Source: Myxococcales bacterium
GTDB lineage: Bacteria > Myxococcota_A > Polyangia > Polyangiales > Polyangiaceae
Reading direction: 5' to 3'
Length of the DNA: 64,000 nucleotides
Assembly: GCA_016703425.1 (NCBI GenBank)
Contig: JADJCA010000013.1
Location: 186,001 to 250,000 of the forward strand
The notes beneath the pieces are model-generated. The model saw only the letters and a list, made by a program, of their open reading frames with translations, did no database searches and had not been told where the DNA came from. Positions within the stretch are counted from its first letter, which is position 1, and each line of letters begins with the position of its first letter. Made by a program: the position numbers and the translations under genes. This document shows, piece by piece, positions 1 through 8,499 of the stretch.

Positions 1-834
1 TGCCGTGCGGCGGATCGATTGGAGCGCATCCAAGAAGGCTTGCTCCACGTTCTGCGTCGTGTCGACGAGGATGGCGTTGCCGGTTCCGCCGGCCTGCCCA
101 ATGCCGTTGAGCGCGCTCAACTCCGTGCCCACGCCGATGACGAAAACACTCACCGGCGGCGAGCCCGTGAAGGACGCCTTCGCGGCCGCGACCGCGTTGT
201 CGATGGTGTTGGGCGTCGAGCCGTTCACCGCCCCCTTGCACGTGTCATCGGGGATGCCGTCGGTCGCGAGCACGATGACCGGCTTGCGCTCGGGATGCTG
301 CGCCGCAAAGGTCTTCATGTACGTGTTGAGTCCCTGGAGCATCGGCACCATGGGCGTCCCGCCGAACATCTGCTGGCCATCGAGCGACTGGCTCACGGGC
401 GCCGCGGCCGCCGGCAGGTCGGTGATGGGAACCGCCGGCGCCGAGTAGTCGGTCACGCTGCACTGCTTCCGGAGGGGAAAGTACTGCACGCCCACGCCGA
501 GTCCGGCTAGCCCGGGGTTCTGGACGAACGACTTGAGCGCGGCCTGCACGCTGAGCCACTTGCGGTCGAAGTCCATCGAGAAGGAGGTGTCGAGCCCGAT
601 CATGAGATCGACCGGCTTGACCTCAGCCTTCTTCGACTCGGTGGCGCACTTGGCGAGCCCCGTGCCGCCGCCGTCTCCTTGATTGGTGAAGCCGCCGCTG
701 TCTTCGCCGCCACCGCCTCCACCGCCGTTGGCGTCGCCGTTGTTGCCGTCGTCGCCACACCCTCCGAGGGAGGGCGTGAGCGCGCACGCTGAGAGGAGAC
801 CCGCAAGGAGAGCCCGGTTGAATTCGCTTCGCAT
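1..834 (-). CDS. vWA-domain lipoprotein, C-terminus beyond window edge
   Basis: Secreted lipoprotein with a von Willebrand factor A domain, probably binding a ligand or partner at the cell surface through a metal ion. The reading frame is open from the ATG at 834 down to base 1 (278 codons), so the C-terminus is missing. A signal peptide with lipobox SLGGC (Cys26) is followed by a Gly/Asp/Asn-rich linker (27-60). The vWA fold starts near residue 75, with MIDAS elements DTSFS (82-86), GGTPM and ATDGIPDD. The gene lies 12 bp downstream of the 117-Cys lipoprotein gene, so the two are probably one operon. vWA lipoproteins of this build are common in Myxococcota; the ligand is unknown. Confidence 0.85.
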   Translation of the reverse strand, partial: MRSEFNRALLAGLLSACALTPSLGGCGDDGNNGDANGGGGGGGEDSGGFTNQGDGGGTGLAKCATESKKAEVKPVDLMIGLDTSFSMDFDRKWLSVQAALKSFVQNPGLAGLGVGVQYFPLRKQCSVTDYSAPAVPITDLPAAAAPVSQSLDGQQMFGGTPMVPMLQGLNTYMKTFAAQHPERKPVIVLATDGIPDDTCKGAVNGSTPNTIDNAVAAAKASFTGSPPVSVFVIGVGTELSALNGIGQAGGTGNAILVDTTQNVEQAFLDALQSIRRTA

Positions 835-846
835 GGTCACCTCAGA

Positions 847-3282
847 TCAGCCGCTGCAAGTGATGGTTCCGCCGCACAGGTCGGATCGGGTCCCGACGAA
901 GCCGGGGAAGTCGGTGCACGCCTTCGGCTTGCAGCCGCAGACGTTTGCAGTCCCGCCGCCACCGCAGGTCAGTTGGTTGGTGGCGGTGAAGTTGCACCCG
1001 CAGTTGAAGTTCGTTCCGCAGCCGTTGGAGACCTGTCCGCACGGAGCGCCTGCCGTTCCGTTGGCACCGGCGGCGGCGCAGTTCAGCTTAGGAGTGCAGC
1101 AGTTGGTACCGACGCAGACCTGGCCTGAAGTGCAACCGCTGGCGCACGAGACCGGACCTTGGCCACACACGCTGGGCTGCGTCTGATTGCACTTGCCAGC
1201 GGGCGAAGTGCACGTGCCCTCGGCGCAGCAGCTTCCCGGATTACCGACACAGATGCCGGAAGGCAGCCCGCCGGACCCGCAGTTGCAGTCGATGGTTCCA
1301 CCGCACCCGTTGTCGAGGTTGTTGCCGCACTGGTTGGGGAAGTCGCCGCACGTCTTGGGGGAGCAGCAGCCACCGCCGGCGAGGCAGACCTGATTGCCGG
1401 GGCACGGATTGCAGCGCGCCGTGAGGCCCCCGCACTGATCATCCTGACGACCGCACGCGGTCGGGAAGTCGGCGCAGGTCTTTGGCGTACCGCAGGAGAT
1501 CGTCCCGCCGCAGCCGTTGGGCAGATTGTTTCCGCAGGTTCCCGGCGGGTAGTCGCCGCAGGTCAGCGGCGTGCAGACGCAGACGTTCCCGGTGCACGTG
1601 CCAAACGCGCAGTCGCCGCAGAGCAGCGGCGTCCCGCAGTTGTCGAGGGTGACGTTGCATTGGTTGCCACACGTGATGGGCGCGCAGCAACTGTTGCCGT
1701 TGCAGACGGTCTGCCCGGGAGGACAATTGCTGCAGGTCGTCGGCGCACCGGTGCAAACACTGGTCACCGTCTTGTTGCACTCGCCCGGTGCAGCGTTGCA
1801 GTTCGTTTCGGTGCAACACACACCGGCCGTGCCGGGCGGCGGCGTCGTGCCCGCTGGCGGCGTGCCCGCAATGCAAGTTTGGCCATTGGCGCAGCCGCAC
1901 TCACCTGCCGGCCGACCCCCAGTTGAGGCAACCAAGCCGCCGCAGCCGTCGGAGAGTCCGGTGCCGCATTGCCCCGGGTAGTCCGCGCACGTCTTCCGGA
2001 CGCAGCACGTACCCTGTTCGTTGTTCGACACGGCAGCGCCGCCGCTGTCGAGGCAGGTCTGTGTCGCGCCGCCCGGGCATGCGCAATCAACGGTCCCGCC
2101 GCAGCCATTGTCGAGATTGCGTCCACACGTGTTGGTGGAGCCGGCGAGAATCTGTTGGCAGGTTTTAGGCTGGCAGCACTTGTTGTTCTGACAGACCTTG
2201 CCGGCCCCACACTTGCAGTCCAGCGTGCCTTTGCAGCCGTCGGGCGGACTCCCGCACTCCTGCCCCGCCGGCAGCGCCGCGGTACAGCTCTTCGCAGTGC
2301 ACGGCGGACCGCACACACCGTTGTCATTGCAAACCTCGCCGCCCGCGGTGTTGCACGTGCCGCACTTGATCTTCGTCCCGGTGCACACGCTCACGATCTC
2401 GCCGCAGTTTTTCCCGAGAGCTTCGCACTCGGGCGGCGTCGGGAAGGGCTCACAACGATTGGCCACGCCACGGACGCCGCAACCCTGACCCGAGGGGCAG
2501 GTGAACCCCGTGATCGGCGGGGCGCTGCAGTCGACCGTGCCGCCGCAGCCATCGGAGATGGTCCCGCACTGGATCCCGCGACTCGCCTTGGCCGCGTCGC
2601 AGAACGCCTTCTTCTCTGCGTTGGTCTTGGGTCCCGTCACGCCGGGCACGCAGACGGGCTCACACACGTTGAAGGCGCCGTTGCATCGAGGTCGGGCCGG
2701 ATCTTGGCACGTGCCGCAGTTGGTCTTGGCGGTCGGACTGCCCGACCCGAGCCACGCGACGCCACACTCGTAGCCGAGGTCTTGGCAGGTGACCGTTTGC
2801 GCCGGCTGACACTTATTGGTGTCGGGGTTGCACTCCTTGCCCGCGGGGCAGGAGCCGCAGAACTTGTACTCGCCGCAGCTCGTCTTGATCTGACCGCACT
2901 CGGCGCCAAAGTCCTCACACTTGACCTTCGGGACGCCGCACGTGTGAGCTTGAAGATCGCAGACCTGGCCCGTGGGGCAGCCGCCGCACATCTTCACTTC
3001 GCCGGAGCAGGGGTCACGAACCGGCCCGCACTTATCCGTGCAGTCTACAGGCTTGGGAATGCAGGGGCCGGCGTCCAGGAACGGGCCCGCTTCGAACGGC
3101 ACCGAGCCATCGGCCGTAGGCTGAGCGTCTTCACCCGGGGCAGTGCCCGCCTCTTGAGGCTCGCCGGGTTGCGCTCCCGGTTCACCGGTGGACCCGCACG
3201 CAATGGTCAACACGCTGACCACGCCGCCGACCGCGGCAAGAGCCGCGAGGCGAATTCCCCTCTCAAGCCATACTGAGTTCAT
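847..3282 (-). CDS. Giant cysteine-rich repeat lipoprotein
   Basis: 811-aa exported lipoprotein of unknown function with about 117 cysteines (14% of residues). The N-terminal signal ends in lipobox LTIAC, followed by a Gly/Pro/Glu/Ala linker to about residue 70. The rest is an irregular array of Cys modules in which units such as NLDNGCGGTVDC, NLPNGCGGTISC and ISDGCGGTVDC recur, alternating with CC-x2-KTC and CxxC pairs. The regular spacing suggests a disulfide-braced rod outside the cytoplasm. Proteins like this in myxobacteria are sometimes labelled 'tryptophan synthase alpha chain'; nothing here resembles TrpA. It is the first gene of a likely two-gene operon with the vWA lipoprotein. The start is ATG at 3282. 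Confidence 0.85.
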   Translation of the reverse strand: MNSVWLERGIRLAALAAVGGVVSVLTIACGSTGEPGAQPGEPQEAGTAPGEDAQPTADGSVPFEAGPFLDAGPCIPKPVDCTDKCGPVRDPCSGEVKMCGGCPTGQVCDLQAHTCGVPKVKCEDFGAECGQIKTSCGEYKFCGSCPAGKECNPDTNKCQPAQTVTCQDLGYECGVAWLGSGSPTAKTNCGTCQDPARPRCNGAFNVCEPVCVPGVTGPKTNAEKKAFCDAAKASRGIQCGTISDGCGGTVDCSAPPITGFTCPSGQGCGVRGVANRCEPFPTPPECEALGKNCGEIVSVCTGTKIKCGTCNTAGGEVCNDNGVCGPPCTAKSCTAALPAGQECGSPPDGCKGTLDCKCGAGKVCQNNKCCQPKTCQQILAGSTNTCGRNLDNGCGGTVDCACPGGATQTCLDSGGAAVSNNEQGTCCVRKTCADYPGQCGTGLSDGCGGLVASTGGRPAGECGCANGQTCIAGTPPAGTTPPPGTAGVCCTETNCNAAPGECNKTVTSVCTGAPTTCSNCPPGQTVCNGNSCCAPITCGNQCNVTLDNCGTPLLCGDCAFGTCTGNVCVCTPLTCGDYPPGTCGNNLPNGCGGTISCGTPKTCADFPTACGRQDDQCGGLTARCNPCPGNQVCLAGGGCCSPKTCGDFPNQCGNNLDNGCGGTIDCNCGSGGLPSGICVGNPGSCCAEGTCTSPAGKCNQTQPSVCGQGPVSCASGCTSGQVCVGTNCCTPKLNCAAAGANGTAGAPCGQVSNGCGTNFNCGCNFTATNQLTCGGGGTANVCGCKPKACTDFPGFVGTRSDLCGGTITCSG

Positions 3283-3466
3283 GGCGCTCCCTTATTGCGG
3301 GTTGGGCGCTCTCGACGACCTGATGGAGTCGCGGAGAGTGCGCAGCCCATGCCGCTCGGAGAGCATACGAGAGGAATCGTGCGTTGGCACAACAACCCTT
3401 CAGGATTGCTGCTTTCTTGGACGACGATCGGCGACCGTGTGGGAGCGGCGCTTCGGGAGCGAGCCC

Positions 3467-5164
3467 TCAGTCGACCGAGACGAGCTCGAGGTCAAATACG
3501 AGCGTGGCGTTGGGCGGCACCGCACTGCCGAGCCCCTTCTCGCCATACGCGAGCTGGGGCGGCACGACCAGCCGGCGCTTGCCGCCCACCTTCATACCGG
3601 GGATTCCCAGCTCCCACCCTTTGGTGACGCGGCCTTGGCCGAGCGTGAAGCTGAACGGTGCGACCGCGTGGCTACCATCGTAAACGACGCCGTCAGCCTG
3701 CCGCTTGGCGGTGTAACGAACGGTGATCTTGTCGCCGCTCGCCACAGCCTTGCCGCGGCCCGCCGAGAGGTCGACGACCTGAAGCTTGGCGGGGGGCGCC
3801 GACGAGGCTTTGCCCTCGGCGAGAGCAGCGGGCGAAGTGGCGGCCGAAGTCGACGTTTCCTCAACGCGCGCGGGGACCTCCCTGGTCTCGGCTTTCGGAG
3901 CGGCCTCGGCTCGCGCTTCGGCGCGACGCTCGTCGCGCTCACGACGGTCGCGACCGCTGCGCGCCGTGGGGAGGGAGCCGATGTCGACCGACGGACCGTC
4001 GCTGCCTTCCGGCCTGGCAGCCTCCGGCGTCGTGACCTCGGCGGAGCTCGTCTTGGTCTCCGACGCAGCGGCCTTCTCGGCCGCCCGGCGGGCTTCGAGC
4101 GCACGCTCTTGGTAGCGAACGACGCCCTTGTACGCGACCGCGCCGAGGGCGCCGAGGGCGATGACACCGGCCAAGATGCCGCCGACGGCGAGGAGCACGC
4201 CCGCTCCGGACTTCGGCGTGGGCCGCGGCGGCACGACCAGGTGCGCGCTCGTCATGGGGCTGATGCTGCCGGTGAATTGAGCCGCGGCGCGCTGGAAGAT
4301 GAGCTGGAGCTCCGCGAACGCGGCGCCGGGGCTCGGGAAGCGCTCCGCGGGATTTCGCGCGCCGCAACGCGCGAACCATCCGTCAAAGGCGCTGGGCAAC
4401 GAGCCACCACGCCCGAGCTCATAGGCGCGGACCGTGGGGACCGGCAGCGCGTCTTTCACGGCTTCGCGGGCGATCTGAGCGTCGGCCGTGCCGCGCCAGA
4501 TTCGTTGCCCCGTGAGCACCGTGAAGGCCAAGAGGCCCAGCGAGTAGACGTCGCTGGCGGGGCTCGGCTCGTGCCCTTCGATCTGCTCGGGCGCGGCCCA
4601 CGCCGGATCGCAGGGAACCGCGCTCGGTGCCGTCGCGACGCGAGCGTCGCCGAGCACCTTCGCGAGGGCTCCGTTGATGAGCTTGACCGCCGTGCGCTGC
4701 GTCGGGTCGGCGGTGAGCACCACGGCCTCCGGTCGAAGACCGCCGTGAAGGACGCCAACCGCGTGAAGCTGGCCGAGGCCGGCGGCGACCTGGCCGAGGA
4801 GCGACAAGGCGTCCGCCGCCTGCATGCCTCCGCCGCGCATCGACGCCGTGGCGAGGACCTCACCGCGGAAGGGCTCCATCGCGATGAAGGGCACCATCGA
4901 GGTCGGGTCGATGGCCGCCGCCAAGACACGCGGGATGATCGGACCCGCAGCGGCACTCGTCGACGAGGCGGCTCGGATGAAGCGGTCGCGGAAGGCTTGC
5001 CCGGGCACGACCGGCGAGAAGATGAGCTCGAGGACGCGTTGCTCGCCGCTGGGCGTGTGAATCGCCCCGTACAGCGCGAGGTGGTTCGTATGCGAGAGGA
5101 GCTCGAGAATTCGGTACTCGCCAGCGAACGTGGTGCCTTGGGCTAGCGGAGGGAGAGCGATCAT
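3467..5164 (-). CDS. Pseudokinase - transmembrane - FKBP-type prolyl isomerase fusion
   Basis: 565-aa protein. Residues 17-290 have a Ser/Thr kinase fold but lack every catalytic signature. The Gly-rich loop is replaced by SHTNHL, the VAxK lysine is Glu (about 46), HRDLKPEN reads HGGLRPEA (140-147) and DFG reads NGA (164-166). The structural APEQ (191-194) and ASDVYSLG elements remain. A membrane segment spans about 321-346, followed by a charged Ala/Glu/Arg linker. The C-terminal 88 residues form an FKBP domain with the expected Tyr, Asp, FSF, GWE, AYGEKG and LVFDLEL positions. The frame is open upstream, but ATG 5164 is chosen because earlier starts would run into the helicase gene and the kinase homology begins 16 residues in. 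The expected topology is a cytosolic pseudokinase with a periplasmic isomerase. Confidence 0.85.
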   Translation of the reverse strand: MIALPPLAQGTTFAGEYRILELLSHTNHLALYGAIHTPSGEQRVLELIFSPVVPGQAFRDRFIRAASSTSAAAGPIIPRVLAAAIDPTSMVPFIAMEPFRGEVLATASMRGGGMQAADALSLLGQVAAGLGQLHAVGVLHGGLRPEAVVLTADPTQRTAVKLINGALAKVLGDARVATAPSAVPCDPAWAAPEQIEGHEPSPASDVYSLGLLAFTVLTGQRIWRGTADAQIAREAVKDALPVPTVRAYELGRGGSLPSAFDGWFARCGARNPAERFPSPGAAFAELQLIFQRAAAQFTGSISPMTSAHLVVPPRPTPKSGAGVLLAVGGILAGVIALGALGAVAYKGVVRYQERALEARRAAEKAAASETKTSSAEVTTPEAARPEGSDGPSVDIGSLPTARSGRDRRERDERRAEARAEAAPKAETREVPARVEETSTSAATSPAALAEGKASSAPPAKLQVVDLSAGRGKAVASGDKITVRYTAKRQADGVVYDGSHAVAPFSFTLGQGRVTKGWELGIPGMKVGGKRRLVVPPQLAYGEKGLGSAVPPNATLVFDLELVSVD

Positions 5165-5292
5165 CGCCGGGGGGTGTACGACAAATTTTCGAGTTGTCTC
5201 CCCACGCTTGGATTTTTTTCGCTCACCTCGGAACGGCAGCCGAAAAAGCTCCCTTGGCTCGGGGCGGCGAGCCCCCAGCTCAGCTCCCCGGT

Positions 5293-7866
5293 CTAGCTTG
5301 CCAGGCGGACGAATCGGAGCGCGAGGCGCCCTTCCGCGCGCGTCGCTTCGAGGTCGAGGCGCAGGTGCAGCGAGAACGGCGTCGGCCCATCGTCGCTGAG
5401 CAGCGTCTGCTCGATCTGCCACGCCGCGAGGTCTTTCTCGATCCGCAGGTGCTTCGAGGAGCGCGCCTCCGCGTCCGTTGAGAGCCGCGGCGAGTCGGCC
5501 CAGTAGGCGGCCATGTCCTTCTCGAGCGTCAGCGAGGTGGGTGCCCCCTCACCCTGCGAAGCGAACACCTCGGCGGCGGCTTCGTACCGGCCTGCAGCGA
5601 GGGCTCGCACGACGCGAAAGACCTCGTTGCGAACGAGGATCGCCAGCGCGCGCGGATCGCGCGTCAGATCCGCCGAGCCGGCCGGCTCCGCCGCGTCGGA
5701 CACGGGTACGCCGCCGAGCTTCGCCTCGACGCCGAAGCGCCGGATTCGCTCCCACTCGTCGAGGAGACTCGAATCAACCTGGCGAATCATCGTCCCAAAG
5801 AAGAAGGCGAGCTCCTCCGTCTCATCGCTCCGGGCGGCGAGCGGCACGGTCTGCTCGAGGGACTTGTAGACGTCTGACAAGTAGCGGAGGAGCAGCCCTT
5901 CGCTCCGCTCGAGCCCGTACTCGCGGACGTATTCGGTAAACGACATGAACTGTTCGGCCATGTCGCGCGCGATCGACTTGGGGCGAATGTTGTCGCCCTG
6001 CCCTTCCTTGACCCACGGATGAATCGCCGCGAACTCGTTGAAGGTGCCGTAGATGAACTCCGCGTTCGGTTTGTCCCACTCGATCTTCTCGAGCTCGGCC
6101 ATGCGCTCTTCGTATTCGACGCCCGCCGCCTTGAGCTCGCGAACCTTGTCGGCCTTCTTCTTGTCGACTTGGCGAAACAAGATGGCGTCGGGGTTCTCGA
6201 GGACCGCCTCGACGAGCGAGAGCACGTCGAGGGCGTAGCTCGGCGACTCGCGATCGAGGCCCTGCGTCGCGGTGGCGAGGTAGAGCGAGAGCGCGTGATG
6301 GAGCGAAAAGTCTTCCTGGAGGTCGCCATGCACCACGAGGCGCGACTTGCCGTCTTCGCCGGTGGCGCGCGTCACGATGTCCGCGTCGATGAGCGAGCGC
6401 ATGAGGTCGCGCGCTCGGCGCCCGTGGATTCGCTTCTCGGCGTCGCGGTCGTGTGACGCCTTGATGAGTCTGCCGATGCCCAAACATCCGCCGCCCACGT
6501 CGCGCTCGAGGACCGACAGCAACATCGCGTGCGTCACCTGAAAACGTGACACGAGGGTCTCCGGCAGGGCGACGCGCATCCGCTCAAAGGTGGCCTTGTC
6601 CCAGGGCACATAGCCCCGATCCGGCGGCTTCTTGCGCACGAGCTTACGGAGCTTCTTCGCGTCGCCCTGCGCCTTCGCCTCGAGGCGGAGGTTCTCGATG
6701 ACGTGCTCGGGCGCCTGTGCGACTACGAAGCCGCGCTCGTCGAAGCCCTTGCGACCGGCGCGGCCCGAGATCTGATGAAAGTCGCGGACGCTCAGGAGCG
6801 CCGTCTTCTCGCCATCGAACTTGCACAACTTGGTGAAGAGCACCGTGCGGATGGGGATGTTGACGCCGACGCCCAACGTGTCCGTGCCGCAGACGACCTT
6901 GAGGAGGCCGCGCTGCGCCAGCTTCTCGACCATGAGGCGATACTTCGGCAACAGGCCCGCGTGATGGATGCCGATGCCGTGGCGGACGTAGCGGAGCATC
7001 TCTTTGCCGTAGGGCGAGTCCCAGCGAGCCCCGACGAGCTCCTCCTTGATGGCCGCCTTCTCTTCCTTGGTGCAGAAGTCGACGCTCATGAGGTTCTGCG
7101 CCTCTTCGGCGCACGCGCGCTGCGTAAACGCGACGACGTAGACCGGCGCCCTGCCGGCGCGCGCGAGGTCCATCACCGTCTCCTGAAGCAGCGTCTCGCG
7201 ATACTCCCACTCGAGGGGAACGGGCCGCTCGTTGGAGCGCACAACCGCCGTCTCGCGGCCGTTCAGCCTCGTGAGTCGTTCGCGAAAGGGCATCGGATCG
7301 CCAAACGTCGCCGACATGAGGAGGAAACGCGTCCGCGCGAGCGAAAGCAGCGGGACCTGCCAGGCGACGCCACGCTCGCGGTCCGAGTAGTAGTGAAACT
7401 CGTCCAGGATCGCCGCGTCGACGTCGGCGCGCACGCCGCTCCGAAGCGCCATGTTGGCCAATACCTCAGCGGTGCAGCAGATGATGGGGGCGTCGCGATT
7501 GATGCTCGCATCGCCCGTCATCATCCCAACACGCTCCGCGCCGAACTCGGTGCAGAGCGCAAAGAACTTCTCGCTGACCAGCGCCTTGACGGGGCTCGCG
7601 TAGAAGCTACGGCCGCCGTAGGCCGTCACGAAGAAGTGGAGCGCCGTGGCCACGAGCGACTTGCCCGAGCCGGTGGGCGTGTTGAGGATGACGTTCTGCC
7701 CCGCGAGGCACGCGAGGATCGCCTCCTCCTGCGCGCCGTAGAGCGAGAGACCGCGCTCGGCCACAAAGGAGAGAAACGCATCGAGGAGAGCGTCGGCGGT
7801 GGGCGCGGAGCCCAGCTCGCGGAGTCGCTTCCCGAGGAGAGTCCGCTCGTCGGAGGCGTCGGTCAA
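5293..7866 (-). CDS. Ski2-like DEAD/DEAH-box helicase, DUF3516 family
   Basis: 857-aa superfamily 2 helicase. Motif I is TPTGSGKS, motif II is the DEFH variant, motif III is SATFG and motif VI is QISGRAGRKG. These place it with Ski2/Mtr4/Hel308-type enzymes. The long C-terminal half (about 430-857) is the DUF3516 region found in this bacterial clade. Length matches the family. The substrate is unknown; RNA unwinding or processing is an inference from Ski2 relatives. It stops 128 bp upstream of the pseudokinase start and begins 25 bp after the small helical-protein gene ends, so the three may be co-transcribed. The start is ATG at 7866. Confidence 0.9.
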   Translation of the reverse strand: MTDASDERTLLGKRLRELGSAPTADALLDAFLSFVAERGLSLYGAQEEAILACLAGQNVILNTPTGSGKSLVATALHFFVTAYGGRSFYASPVKALVSEKFFALCTEFGAERVGMMTGDASINRDAPIICCTAEVLANMALRSGVRADVDAAILDEFHYYSDRERGVAWQVPLLSLARTRFLLMSATFGDPMPFRERLTRLNGRETAVVRSNERPVPLEWEYRETLLQETVMDLARAGRAPVYVVAFTQRACAEEAQNLMSVDFCTKEEKAAIKEELVGARWDSPYGKEMLRYVRHGIGIHHAGLLPKYRLMVEKLAQRGLLKVVCGTDTLGVGVNIPIRTVLFTKLCKFDGEKTALLSVRDFHQISGRAGRKGFDERGFVVAQAPEHVIENLRLEAKAQGDAKKLRKLVRKKPPDRGYVPWDKATFERMRVALPETLVSRFQVTHAMLLSVLERDVGGGCLGIGRLIKASHDRDAEKRIHGRRARDLMRSLIDADIVTRATGEDGKSRLVVHGDLQEDFSLHHALSLYLATATQGLDRESPSYALDVLSLVEAVLENPDAILFRQVDKKKADKVRELKAAGVEYEERMAELEKIEWDKPNAEFIYGTFNEFAAIHPWVKEGQGDNIRPKSIARDMAEQFMSFTEYVREYGLERSEGLLLRYLSDVYKSLEQTVPLAARSDETEELAFFFGTMIRQVDSSLLDEWERIRRFGVEAKLGGVPVSDAAEPAGSADLTRDPRALAILVRNEVFRVVRALAAGRYEAAAEVFASQGEGAPTSLTLEKDMAAYWADSPRLSTDAEARSSKHLRIEKDLAAWQIEQTLLSDDGPTPFSLHLRLDLEATRAEGRLALRFVRLAS

Positions 7867-7891
7867 AGATCGTCCGAGGGGCGGCTGTGGC

Positions 7892-8320
7892 CTAAACGGC
7901 CGCGACCCACTTCATCAGCGAGCCACACAAGTCCGACTGCGGATTGCGCGCGCGCTCCATGTTAAGCGCCTTGCGGAACGTCTCCGCGGCGCCCTTCTCG
8001 TCGCCCGTCACGATCTGGCAGATGCCGTAGAGCTCGTAGTCGTGGGGATCGTCGTGAGCGTCGATGAGGGCCTTGAGCGGCGCCATGCCGGTCCGATAGC
8101 CGCCGACGAGGTGCGGCGAGAGGCTCGAGGGAATCACCTTGAGGCTGATCATCAGCTTCAGCGCCTGCCGCTGATCTTGCGGAGCGTAGGTGGCAAACTC
8201 GGGGGACTTGAACAGCTTCGTGTACGCCGCGTAACCTTCCGCCTCCTTGCGCTCGCGGAAGAGCGTGAGGATCTGCTTCACCGAGGCAACCAACGCTTCG
8301 TTCGCCATGGGGGGGAGCAT
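7892..8320 (-). CDS. Small TPR-like helical protein
   Basis: Hypothetical protein of about 142 aa, predicted all-helical, with a TPR-like run (KEAEGYAAYTKLFKSPEFAT and later YELYGICQIVTGDEKGAAET). No catalytic motif is visible. ATG 8320 has GGAGCG 11 nt upstream; ATG 8308 four codons in has no Shine-Dalgarno. The frame is open further upstream to 8473, but that part reads as low-complexity Ala/Arg and overlaps the divergent kinase promoter. It lies 25 bp upstream of the DUF3516 helicase, suggesting co-transcription. Function unknown. Confidence 0.7.
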   Translation of the reverse strand: MLPPMANEALVASVKQILTLFRERKEAEGYAAYTKLFKSPEFATYAPQDQRQALKLMISLKVIPSSLSPHLVGGYRTGMAPLKALIDAHDDPHDYELYGICQIVTGDEKGAAETFRKALNMERARNPQSDLCGSLMKWVAAV

Positions 8321-8499
8321 ATCGGCCGCCGCGCTCCGGGAGAAGCATGCTGAGAACGCGCCAATCAATCGGGCCGTTGGCGCGCGTTTCCATGGCTCCG
8401 CGGCCGCCCCCCCCGCGCGCGAGCGGATGTTGCCGCATGGGGCCGCCCGTCCTATGCCTGGCCCGTGCAACACGTCGTGTCCCGCGGAGCCCCCGGCCA

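Noticed and set aside
1969..3276. 435-aa frame opposite the Cys-rich lipoprotein
   Set aside because: Arg/Ala-rich with no motif; the minus-strand protein has a signal peptide and repeats.
847..3282. Tryptophan synthase alpha chain, a label often attached to such proteins
   Set aside because: No TIM-barrel motif of TrpA; the sequence is an exported Cys-rich repeat protein.
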